From NCBI RefSeq assembly GCF_017355855.1, contig NZ_JAFEWD010000005.1, positions 186,001 to 250,000 of the forward strand: a DNA stretch of 64,000 nt, read 5' to 3'. The position numbers were made by a program, and so were the translations under genes. The stretch comes from Pedobacter sp. SYSU D00535. GTDB taxonomy: Bacteria > Bacteroidota > Bacteroidia > Sphingobacteriales > Sphingobacteriaceae. Below are positions 33,388 to 41,005 of this stretch, piece by piece. Each line of letters begins with the position of its first letter. Position 1 is the stretch's first letter. Below the pieces are notes generated by a model. It was not told where the DNA came from. It did no database searches and worked only from the letters and a program-made list of their open reading frames with translations.

Positions 33388-36318
33388 TTAATAACCGAAG
33401 ATGGTTTCCAAACTCAGCTTCGTCAGCTCTCCGTATTTGTTAAGATCTGCTTCATTTACTTTCGCTTCTGAAGCCACTACACAATAGGTATAAGGCTTGT
33501 TTCTCAGCTCAGTTTCGTGGAACTTTTTGATATCAGTAAACTGTAGCTTGTCGATCGACTCAAACGTGTTTTTTCGGATGTCACTATCCAGACCTTTGCG
33601 TTGTGCATTAAGATAGTTAAAGATAATGTCCTCGTTGATGATTCGTTCGGTCTCCAGTGATTTTCGCATGTTCGCTTTCGCTACTTCAATCACTTTTTCT
33701 GACTCAGGAAGCTCAGTTAACAGCTCATTCATACTTGCGATAGCTTCATTGAGCTTATCTGCCTGAGTGCCCACATAAGCCAGCATCGTGTAGCGATCGT
33801 CCTTTTTAGCAGGACCATTATAAACGGCGTACGTGGAGTAGGCCAATGCTTTGGACTCCCTGATGGTTTGGAACACTATTGTGCTCATCCCGTTTCCAAA
33901 GTAATTGTTAAAGAGCTCGATAGCAGGAACCTCCTGCACGCTAAAACCTGAACCGTTTCTAATCCACTGAATTTCGGCCTGAACCATATCGTAGTTAGCA
34001 AAGAGTACCTGGTTTTTGCTCTGCACTACCTTGGCAAATGTGGGTCCTTCTGGAAGTGGTTTGAATGATGCCGGGCTGGGATGTAGCGATTTTAGAGACG
34101 TTGCAATGGTATTGGCTGATGCAGGTCCGTAGTATGCAATCGTGTGCTCGTACAAACTCAGTTCTCGTAAGGCTCCAATCAGTTGATCCGCCGTTAGCGC
34201 GTCAAGCTCCGCGTTACTCAGCACGTTATTAAAGGGATTGGAAGGCCCGTACTGAGCATATGTCACCAAGCCCTGCATGATAGAGGCTTTGTTCAGCTTC
34301 GCATTTTCCCTGCTTTTCTTTAGCCTTGCTTTCAATCCTGCCAGCGCAGCTTCATCGGGCTTGCAATTTGCCAACAGGTTTTCATACAGCGCGACCGTCT
34401 TTTCATAGTTTTCCTGCAGTCCGGTGATGTTAACCGTTGTTATTTCACCGGAAACAGATATCCGGAAAGAGCCGGCAAGTTTATAAAACTCCTTGCTAAT
34501 CTCTTCCGCGCTCATTTTATCTGTAGCCAGGAACTGGATGTACTCTGCTGCAATTGGAAGCAACTTATTATGCCAGCTCCCGGTGTTGTACCGATAATAC
34601 AATTTGAAAATGCTGTTCTCTTTGTTTTGTACTGACAGAACATCCAGGTTGCCTGATTTCGCTCTTGCTATATCTTTGGAAAAGTCGAGCCAGACCGGTT
34701 TTACCTGGCTGACAGGCATACTGTTGATCTGTTGAAGAAAGGGTGATTGAGCCTCTCTGTTTACTTCCACGGCTGTAATGGTCGGCTTCTCAACCTTTAG
34801 CTTGTTTTTGTCTTCGCCCTGGCGCTTGTATACAACCACATAGTTGTTACCCAGGTATTTCTTCGCAAAAGCCATCACTTGCTGTTTAGTCACTGCCGAT
34901 AACTGATCTGCGGTAGCTACCGTAGTTTTCCAGTCCACTTCCGAAGTGAATGCGTCCATAAGGGCTCCAGCTCTGGATCCATAACTTTCATTTTCTTCCA
35001 GAATGCTTTTCTTCAGGTTGTTGACAATGGAAGGAATCAGGTCCTCATCAAAATCCCCCTTTTTCAGCTTTTCAATCTCCGCAATCATCAGCGCTTTCAC
35101 ATCATCGAGGGATTGTCCTTTGATAGGATTTCCCTGTAGCAATAGCGTGCTATAGTCTTTTAGGTTATAGTTAAAGGCCGATGCTGCCAGCAATTTTTGC
35201 TTTTTAACCAGGTTAAGATCAAAAAGTCCTGCTTTCCCGTTTGTTAGGATACTTCCGAGTAAGTTAAGCATTTGGGCATCGCTTGTATTAGCGCCAGGGA
35301 AGCGGAAGCCAATCATAATGCTTTCAGGGTTAGGTCCCCACACTTCTTTCGCAACTGCAGTGCTGAGGGGCTTTTCAGGGCTGAACGTATACGCAGGGAC
35401 CGGCTTAGCTTTCATATAGGCAAAGCTGCGATCGATCTTTTTTACCATTTCATCCGGGTTGAAATCGCCCGATAGAATGATGCCAATGTTATTGGGAACG
35501 TAATATGTCTTGTAGTATTCGCGAATGGCCTTCAGGGATGGGTTTTTAAGATGTTCAACTGTTCCGATCGTTGTTTGCTTCCCGTAACTGTTAGGGAAGA
35601 GGTTCTCAAACATTTTTTCAAAGACCTTCCGACCATCGTTATCCAGTGTTCTGTTTTTTTCTTCGTATACAGCTTCCAGCTCGGTATGAAAAATCCGTAG
35701 AATGGGATTTCTGAAACGCTCGGCCTGCACAGCCAGAAATTTATCCACCGCATTGGAAGGGATGTCTTCGGTATACACCGTCTGTTCAAATGAGGTGAAA
35801 GCGTTCGTACCTTGGGCACCCATGGATGCCATCACTTTATCGTATTCATTGGCGATAGCGTATTTTGCCGCCTCGCCCGAAACTTTGTCTATCTGCTTGT
35901 AAATCTCCCTGCGTTTCTGCTCGTCTTTGGTAGAGTTATACTGTTCGTAAAGGTTGTCGATTTGGTCCAGTAGCGGCTTTTCCTTGTTCCAGTCCAGTGT
36001 TCCAAATTTATCTGTCCCCTTAAACAGCATGTGCTCCAGATAGTGAGCTAAACCTGTGTGGTTTTCCGGATCGGTTTTGCTCCCCGCTTTTACAGCAAAA
36101 TAAGCCTGAATTCGCGGTTGCTTAGGGGTGGGACTAAGAATAACGGTGAGCCCGTTCTTCAACTGGTAGAACCGCGCGTTAGTGGGGTCATTGCTTACAT
36201 ATCTGTAGGTATAACCTCCTGAACTGGCACTTTTCCATTCATACTTCTTCTTTACCTGGCTATTGCTTGCTGAAGTAAAGGCAAGCAATAACATTGCAAT
36301 AAGTAACTTTTGCCTCAT
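33388..36318 (-). CDS. M16 family zinc metallopeptidase, periplasmic
   Basis: 976 residues with a signal peptide (MRQKLLIAMLLLAFTSASNS). It has two M16 units. The first holds the inverted zinc motif HYLEH (92-96) in GLAHYLEHMLFKGTDKFG and the distal Glu in ELEAVYEEKNRTLDNDG. The second half (about 540-976) repeats the fold without HxxEH, and its RESKALAYSTYAVYNG is the usual substrate-facing segment. Double-length M16 proteins form a clamshell that degrades peptides. Transcribed alone. Confidence 0.93.
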   Translation of the reverse strand: MRQKLLIAMLLLAFTSASNSQVKKKYEWKSASSGGYTYRYVSNDPTNARFYQLKNGLTVILSPTPKQPRIQAYFAVKAGSKTDPENHTGLAHYLEHMLFKGTDKFGTLDWNKEKPLLDQIDNLYEQYNSTKDEQKRREIYKQIDKVSGEAAKYAIANEYDKVMASMGAQGTNAFTSFEQTVYTEDIPSNAVDKFLAVQAERFRNPILRIFHTELEAVYEEKNRTLDNDGRKVFEKMFENLFPNSYGKQTTIGTVEHLKNPSLKAIREYYKTYYVPNNIGIILSGDFNPDEMVKKIDRSFAYMKAKPVPAYTFSPEKPLSTAVAKEVWGPNPESIMIGFRFPGANTSDAQMLNLLGSILTNGKAGLFDLNLVKKQKLLAASAFNYNLKDYSTLLLQGNPIKGQSLDDVKALMIAEIEKLKKGDFDEDLIPSIVNNLKKSILEENESYGSRAGALMDAFTSEVDWKTTVATADQLSAVTKQQVMAFAKKYLGNNYVVVYKRQGEDKNKLKVEKPTITAVEVNREAQSPFLQQINSMPVSQVKPVWLDFSKDIARAKSGNLDVLSVQNKENSIFKLYYRYNTGSWHNKLLPIAAEYIQFLATDKMSAEEISKEFYKLAGSFRISVSGEITTVNITGLQENYEKTVALYENLLANCKPDEAALAGLKARLKKSRENAKLNKASIMQGLVTYAQYGPSNPFNNVLSNAELDALTADQLIGALRELSLYEHTIAYYGPASANTIATSLKSLHPSPASFKPLPEGPTFAKVVQSKNQVLFANYDMVQAEIQWIRNGSGFSVQEVPAIELFNNYFGNGMSTIVFQTIRESKALAYSTYAVYNGPAKKDDRYTMLAYVGTQADKLNEAIASMNELLTELPESEKVIEVAKANMRKSLETERIINEDIIFNYLNAQRKGLDSDIRKNTFESIDKLQFTDIKKFHETELRNKPYTYCVVASEAKVNEADLNKYGELTKLSLETIFGY

Positions 36319-36437
36319 GATGTTGTGTTAAAATAGGCTTAAAGATAAGTATTTATTAGATTTTTTCATGTCTCCCGGCAATAGGGGGAAGATTGGCAGA
36401 TTCAGAGGTTCATGTATCTTTTTTGTAGCTTTGCGCG

Positions 36438-37217
36438 ATGAAAAGAACACCTACCATACTCGTTGTAAATGATGACGGCATTGATGCACCTGGCATCAAA
36501 GTGCTTATCGACGCGATGAAAGAGTTGGGGAATGTAGTAGTGGTAGCTCCTGATAGTCCTCAATCAGGTATGGGGCACGCCATTACTATCAGCAAACCCC
36601 TTCGCCTGGATCGCGTGCACATCTATCCCGAAGTGGAAATGTATAAGAGCTCTGGGACACCGGTGGACTGTGTGAAACTGGCAGTAAACAAAATATTTAA
36701 AGGTAAAAAGCCTGATCTGTGTGTATCTGGTATTAATCATGGTCTCAATCATTCGATCAATGTAATTTATTCGGGAACCATGTCGGCTGCTGTCGAAGGT
36801 GCAATTGAAAGCATCCCTTCTGTAGGTTTTTCATACGATGACTTTGGCTATGATGCGGACTTTTCAGCCTGCGTACCATTTGTGAAAATGGTTGCTGCCA
36901 AAGTACTTGAACATGGCCTCGCACCCGGAACACTACTTAATGTAAACTTTCCCAAGACCGACAAGATTAAAGGGATAAAGGTGTGCCGGCAGGCTAATGC
37001 CAAGTGGGCCGAGGAGTTTGATGAAAGAAAAGATCCGAATAACCGGGATTATTTTTGGTTAACCGGGAAATTTCAACTGAATGACCGGGGAGAAGACACC
37101 GACGTTTGGGCGCTTACAAATGGCTACGCTTCGCTCGTTCCCGTTCAGTTTGATCTGACTGCACACCACGCTATTCCTCATTTAAATAACTGGCAATTCA
37201 ATGTTGAAGCGGAATAA
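36438..37217 (+). CDS. surE: 5'/3'-nucleotidase SurE
   Basis: 259 residues. The N-terminal ILVVNDDGIDAPGIKVLIDA supplies the metal-binding Asp pair; VVVAPDSPQSGMGHAITISK has the conserved Ser; VSGINHGLNHSINVIYSGTM holds the metal-binding Asn. SurE dephosphorylates nucleoside monophosphates. A -7-like TAGCTTTG stands at 36426-36433, only four bases before the ATG, so if it is used the mRNA would be nearly leaderless; no matching -33 was seen. It overlaps the next gene by 17 bases. Confidence 0.95.
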   Translation: MKRTPTILVVNDDGIDAPGIKVLIDAMKELGNVVVVAPDSPQSGMGHAITISKPLRLDRVHIYPEVEMYKSSGTPVDCVKLAVNKIFKGKKPDLCVSGINHGLNHSINVIYSGTMSAAVEGAIESIPSVGFSYDDFGYDADFSACVPFVKMVAAKVLEHGLAPGTLLNVNFPKTDKIKGIKVCRQANAKWAEEFDERKDPNNRDYFWLTGKFQLNDRGEDTDVWALTNGYASLVPVQFDLTAHHAIPHLNNWQFNVEAE

Positions 37218-37461
37218 TGTTTGGCTGGGTACTGTTCTCGGACTCGTGCTTCCGGGAATAGCCTTTTTTGTTGTGGAGGTATTAAAGAAAAACCTTGTGT
37301 TTTTGCAGAAGGCAGACCTTCTTTATATCGGTTGTGTCGCGTTAAACCTGCTACTCGTAAAGTACTACTCCAAAAAATATATGGACGAAACGGCCAGAGG
37401 TATAATTGGGTCTACCTTTATTTGTGCCTTTATCTTCTTTTACTACAAAGTTAACCAATGA
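37201..37461 (+). CDS. Small membrane protein between surE and lpxB
   Basis: 86 residues with three hydrophobic segments (about 8-28, 38-55, 65-83), e.g. VWLGTVLGLVLPGIAFFVVE. No known function. Overlaps surE by 17 bases and lpxB by four, so it is certainly part of the same translated unit, which supports its being a real gene. Confidence 0.8.
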   Translation: MLKRNNVWLGTVLGLVLPGIAFFVVEVLKKNLVFLQKADLLYIGCVALNLLLVKYYSKKYMDETARGIIGSTFICAFIFFYYKVNQ

Positions 37462-38573
37462 GATATTATCTGATTGCAGGCGAGGCTTCAGGCGACTTGC
37501 ATGGCGCTAATCTGATGAAGGCGTTGCGGCTGGTAGATGCAGAGGCGGAATTTCGTTTCCTTGGAGGAGATTTGATGGTTTCCCAAGGCGGTGATCTGGT
37601 AAAACATTACAAGGAAATGGCCTACATGGGTTTCTTGGAGGTGTTGATGAACCTACCAGCGATCATGCGGAATTTGAAGCAAGCCAAATCAGACTTATTG
37701 AAATATAAACCAGATGCACTGGTTCTTATTGACTTTCCCGGCTTCAATCTGAAGGTCGCTGAATTTGCCAAGCAGAACGGAATCAAGGTTTTTTATTATA
37801 TCTCGCCGAAAGTATGGGCCTGGAATCAGCGACGGGTTCTTAAGATCAAGAAGGTGGTTGATAAATTGTTTTGTATCCTTCCTTTTGAGGTAGATTTTTA
37901 CAAAACCTGGGGAATGGAGGTAGACTACGTAGGTAATCCCCTGCTTGATGCAATAGCAGCTTTCGAAGCAGATAAGAACTTTAGGGAGAAACACGGCTTT
38001 TCAGACAAGCCCATTGTTGCTTTATTGCCTGGAAGCAGGAAGCAGGAGATTCTCAAAATTCTGCCAGAGATGCTGCACACTGCAAATCGCTTCCCCAATT
38101 ACCAGTTCATTATTGCGGGAGCTCCGAGTTTCACAGCTGACTTTTATACGCAGGCTGCTTTTGGAACACAGGCCCTTCCAGTAGTTTTTAGCGACACTTA
38201 TAATCTTCTGAACTGCGCCCATGCAGCTATTGTGGCTTCGGGGACTGCTACCCTGGAAACGGCCCTGTTTCATGTTCCCCAGGTCGTTGTCTACAAAACG
38301 AGTGCAGTTTCTGTGGCAATCGCCCGCACGCTGATAAAAATTAAGTATATCTCGCTGGTAAATTTAATCATGGATAAGCCCGTGGTGAAAGAGTTGATTC
38401 AGGAAGACTGTAATCCGCAGATGATTGCTGAAGAATTGGAGAAGTTGTTGGATGGAAATTACAGGCATGAGATGCAGAAGAACTACATAGACCTGTCTCT
38501 TAAAATGGGAAGTCCTGGAGCCTCAGAGAAAACGGCCCAGTTAATACTACAAACCCTCACGAATAAGCATTAG
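37458..38573 (+). CDS. lpxB: Lipid-A-disaccharide synthase
   Basis: 371 residues. LpxB joins UDP-2,3-diacylglucosamine and 2,3-diacylglucosamine-1-phosphate in lipid A synthesis. Motifs: YYLIAGEASGDLHGANLMKA at the start, VLIDFPGFNLKVAEFAKQNG, YYISPKVWAWNQRRVLKIKK, VGNPLLDAI, LLPGSRKQEI and IVASGTATLETALFHVPQVV. A GT-B glycosyltransferase at the cytoplasmic face of the inner membrane. A long perfect inverted repeat spans its stop codon. Confidence 0.97.
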   Translation: MRYYLIAGEASGDLHGANLMKALRLVDAEAEFRFLGGDLMVSQGGDLVKHYKEMAYMGFLEVLMNLPAIMRNLKQAKSDLLKYKPDALVLIDFPGFNLKVAEFAKQNGIKVFYYISPKVWAWNQRRVLKIKKVVDKLFCILPFEVDFYKTWGMEVDYVGNPLLDAIAAFEADKNFREKHGFSDKPIVALLPGSRKQEILKILPEMLHTANRFPNYQFIIAGAPSFTADFYTQAAFGTQALPVVFSDTYNLLNCAHAAIVASGTATLETALFHVPQVVVYKTSAVSVAIARTLIKIKYISLVNLIMDKPVVKELIQEDCNPQMIAEELEKLLDGNYRHEMQKNYIDLSLKMGSPGASEKTAQLILQTLTNKH

Positions 38574-38587
38574 TGAGGGTTTGTAGT
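38546..38587 (+). terminator. 15-bp inverted repeat across the lpxB stop codon
   Basis: ACTACAAACCCTCAC (38546-38560) and GTGAGGGTTTGTAGT (38573-38587) are perfect complements around a 12-base loop. The left arm encodes the last lpxB residues. There is no T run, so it may act as an mRNA 3' stabiliser or a weak terminator. Confidence 0.6.
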
Positions 38588-38592
38588 AAATA

Positions 38593-38706
38593 TTATCTGT
38601 TAACTTTACCGCTTCTTTGCTGGTTTCTAACCGGAACTAAAGCTGGTTCTTTTTTCTTTAAGCTTTCGATAAACTCTGAAACTAGTTCTTTCAATCTCTC
38701 AAACAT
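38593..38706 (-). CDS. Possible 37-residue protein
   Basis: It starts MFERLKELVSEFIESLKKKE and continues PALVPVRNQQRSGKVNR. An amphipathic, charged N-terminal helix is followed by a basic tail. AAAGGGA stands six bases before the ATG, better than most ribosome binding sites in this window. There is no family assignment. Confidence 0.35.
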   Translation of the reverse strand: MFERLKELVSEFIESLKKKEPALVPVRNQQRSGKVNR

Positions 38707-38783
38707 AAAAATCCCTTTTCTATCAATACTCTAATTTACGCTCTTTTCTCAAATTTATTGTAAAACTCACCCTGATTTCTGAT

Positions 38784-38957
38784 TTATTTCAAGTGGTGGT
38801 TTTGATCCAACGTCGGTGCGTCCGATTTCTTTTCAAACTTCCTTTGCTGTTCATTAAGATCTATCCACAAGGAATGGATCTGTTGGTTAACAGCAACTGA
38901 AGAGTTTGACTGTCTTTTTTTAAAAAGTTTAATTATCAATCTTCGAAGAAGATGCAT
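38784..38957 (-). CDS. Possible 57-residue protein
   Basis: From the ATG at 38957: MHLLRRLIIKLFKKRQSNSS, then VAVNQQIHSLWIDLNEQQRK. A basic amphipathic start and a polar tail. No family and no supporting context; it may be chance. Confidence 0.2.
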   Translation of the reverse strand: MHLLRRLIIKLFKKRQSNSSVAVNQQIHSLWIDLNEQQRKFEKKSDAPTLDQNHHLK

Positions 38958-39071
38958 TGTATCCAAGAGTGTAAGCTATGGTACGAAAACGAGGGCCAGA
39001 GGTTTCCCTTTTTTTAATTTAGGATCTTCTAATTTGATTTTTTTGATTTTCTTCGCGACAAATTCATATAG

Positions 39072-39731
39072 ATGAAAGCTTTTTTGTTCGATTTGAATGG
39101 TACCATGATAGACGACATGGACTATCATACTGATGCCTGGCACAATATCATAAATAACCAACTCGGAGGAAATATGTCGCGGGAGGCAGTTAAGATGGAG
39201 ATGTATGGCAAAAATCAGGAGGTGCTTGTGAGAGTGTTCGGTGAGGGACGTTTCAAAGCGGAGGAGATGGATCAGATATCATTTGAAAAGGAGAAGAAGT
39301 ACCAGCAAACTTATAAACCGCATTTGAGGCTTATTAGTGGGCTTGACTCCTTTTTAGAACGCGCTTATCAGAAAGGGATAAAAATGGCAATAGGCTCGGC
39401 TGCTATCACGTTCAATATCGATTTCGTTCTAGATGGCCTTGATGTCAGAAAATATTTTCCGGTTGCCATCAGTGCCGATCATGTGACGAAGAGTAAACCA
39501 GATCCGGAAACTTTCATTAGTGCTGCCCAGGGACTGGGTGTGCAAGCGGAAGACTGCCTGGTTTTCGAAGATAATCCAAAAGGGGTTGAAGCAGCCAGAA
39601 GGGCGGGTATGAAATCAGTGGTAATTACTACGATGCACCAGGAGCACGAGTTTGAGGGGCTGGATAATATCCTTTGTTTTATAAAAGATTACCACGATCC
39701 CTATCTGCAGGAGTTATTGGAACAAATATAG
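39072..39731 (+). CDS. HAD-family phosphatase / beta-phosphoglucomutase-like
   Basis: 219 residues, HAD subfamily IA with an alpha-helical cap (about 16-90). Motif I FLFDLNGTMIDDMDYHTDAW has Asn where the general acid/base Asp usually stands: D-L-N-G-T in place of D-x-D-G-T/V. Motif II is AIGSAAI, motif III ADHVTKSKPDPETF and motif IV VFEDNPKGVEAARRAG. In phosphoglucomutases and phosphatases the second Asp of motif I protonates the leaving group; DxN variants exist among phosphatases and phosphonatase-like enzymes, so the activity is uncertain. Confidence 0.88.
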   Translation: MKAFLFDLNGTMIDDMDYHTDAWHNIINNQLGGNMSREAVKMEMYGKNQEVLVRVFGEGRFKAEEMDQISFEKEKKYQQTYKPHLRLISGLDSFLERAYQKGIKMAIGSAAITFNIDFVLDGLDVRKYFPVAISADHVTKSKPDPETFISAAQGLGVQAEDCLVFEDNPKGVEAARRAGMKSVVITTMHQEHEFEGLDNILCFIKDYHDPYLQELLEQI

Positions 39732-39765
39732 ATAGCTTACCGGTTATCCTCCTGGTAAGCTATCT
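39730..39765. terminator. Inverted repeat between convergent genes
   Basis: AGATAGCTTACC (39730-39741) and GGTAAGCTATCT (39754-39765) are perfect 12-bp complements around a 12-base loop. It overlaps the stop of the HAD gene and the last codons of the opposing gene. No T run; it can form in both transcripts. Confidence 0.6.
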
Positions 39766-40064
39766 GCTCCATTGAAAGTGGGATGACGTACGATTTGGGC
39801 TGCAATGCCTAGTAACTCATCCCCGGATAGGGTACCACCACCTTCAAAATCAAAATCTTTTTCTGTCCTGATGGTGATTTGGCCCAGCGTACTGTCGGTC
39901 GGGATGTCATCAATATCAACCGGGTCTTTTTCAGCAAGTGAGCTGTTGATATCCGGATCAGTGATGCGGAATACGTTTGTGTAGCCCGATGTTTCTTGTA
40001 CAATTACAGGCTCAATAACCAGTCTTCGTCTCTCCTGTCCAATCTGTATTTCGAAGTTTTCCAT
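39744..40064 (-). CDS. Hypothetical acidic cytoplasmic protein
   Basis: 106 residues: MENFEIQIGQERRRLVIEPV, then acidic (DINSSLAEKDPVDIDDIPTD), then FDFEGGGTLSGDELLGIAAQ and the C-terminal FNGADSLPGG. No signal peptide, membrane segment or recognised domain. Transcribed alone, convergent with the HAD gene. Confidence 0.65.
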   Translation of the reverse strand: MENFEIQIGQERRRLVIEPVIVQETSGYTNVFRITDPDINSSLAEKDPVDIDDIPTDSTLGQITIRTEKDFDFEGGGTLSGDELLGIAAQIVRHPTFNGADSLPGG

Positions 40065-40189
40065 AGCGCGTGATTTCTCATAGTACAGCCCGCTTCAGGA
40101 AAAGTTTTAGGAAACAGGAGGTCTTAAAAAGTGAAACCGCCAGAATTCCTTCTATGCGGTTTCGGTGATAAGGGTGTACGTCTTAAATA

Positions 40190-41005
40190 TTATTTTATTT
40201 CCAGGTCCATTTCTGCCGCCTGGACATCTTCTTTGCTACCATAGTCTACTACCCCGGTTACGGTGTACTTGCCTTGGGCCATGTCGGTAGGTAGAACAAA
40301 CTTCATTTCTCTGGATCCGCCGGGCAAAACAGTAAACCCTGCCGGCTTAAGCCGTTCTTTTTTACCTGTCTTAAGATTTACATATTCAACATAAGAAGCG
40401 CAATCTAAAATCGCTTCCCCTGTATTTTTCGTAACAATCGCTACTGCCCTTTCTGTTGGCGTTACACCATCAACTTGTTTGAAACTGACAATTTCGGCCT
40501 GTTTCAAGGTGACACTTGGAGGAGTTTGAAACAGGTGGACAACAAACTGAAACGTTTCTATAATACCCATCCCCACGCTATTGCTTCCAAGATTCGCAGC
40601 TTCTGACCTTTCTTTTGCAAGTTTGATAAGCATTGTTCCCCATTTTACTTTATTTGATTCCGGAAGATTAGGAAGCTCAAGGATTACTTGTACATCTTTA
40701 CTTTCGCCTGCTTCTAATTCGAAAAAGGATGGATTAGCAGAGATGTTTTTTGCGAGTGAATTAGGGCTCTCGCCAGGCTTAAGAAGAGTCGACTTTCCTG
40801 TACTGCCTGGGGCAGCAAAGTCGCCAAATGTAATTTGAAAGGCCTGTTTCTTACTAGAGTTGTTGGTGATTTTCAGCGACTGAGTTTTACTTTCACCTGG
40901 GTTTACTTTGTAATAAATCCGACTTGGAGCTACTGATACACTTTGTGCTCTAACTGTTGAAATTAAGATTACTAAGAATAGTAAGGCGTTAATTGCTTTA
41001 TTCAT
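40190..41005 (-). CDS. Periplasmic Ig-like protein resembling a pilus chaperone
   Basis: 271 residues with a signal peptide (MNKAINALLFLVILISTVRA, cleavage at RAQ). Two beta-sandwich domains are suggested. The first (about 22-155) opens with VSVAPSRIYYKVNPGESKTQ then SLKITNNSSKKQAFQITFGD, the N-terminal pattern of PapD-like and MSP-like domains. The second (about 160-271) has AIVTKNTGEAILDCASYVEY and ends in VQAAEMDLEIK. It is the last gene of the minus-strand four-gene unit and overlaps the barrel gene by eight bases. Signal peptide, two Ig-like domains, and a neighbouring outer-membrane barrel and secreted subunits suggest a periplasmic chaperone. Function is inferred. Confidence 0.8.
   Translation of the reverse strand: MNKAINALLFLVILISTVRAQSVSVAPSRIYYKVNPGESKTQSLKITNNSSKKQAFQITFGDFAAPGSTGKSTLLKPGESPNSLAKNISANPSFFELEAGESKDVQVILELPNLPESNKVKWGTMLIKLAKERSEAANLGSNSVGMGIIETFQFVVHLFQTPPSVTLKQAEIVSFKQVDGVTPTERAVAIVTKNTGEAILDCASYVEYVNLKTGKKERLKPAGFTVLPGGSREMKFVLPTDMAQGKYTVTGVVDYGSKEDVQAAEMDLEIK

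Larger units (their letters stand above)
38588..39071. other. Intergenic stretch with two doubtful small reading frames
   Basis: About 480 bases between lpxB and the HAD gene, AT-rich. On the minus strand there are two possible small genes, described separately (38593-38706 and 38784-38957). On the plus strand nothing convincing was seen. No RNA gene was recognised. Confidence 0.5.

Noticed and set aside
40190-41005. WxL-interacting protein (DUF916-like) as an identity for the Ig-like protein
   Set aside because: The opening pattern is similar, but that family is anchored in Gram-positive cell walls with a C-terminal membrane helix, which is missing here.
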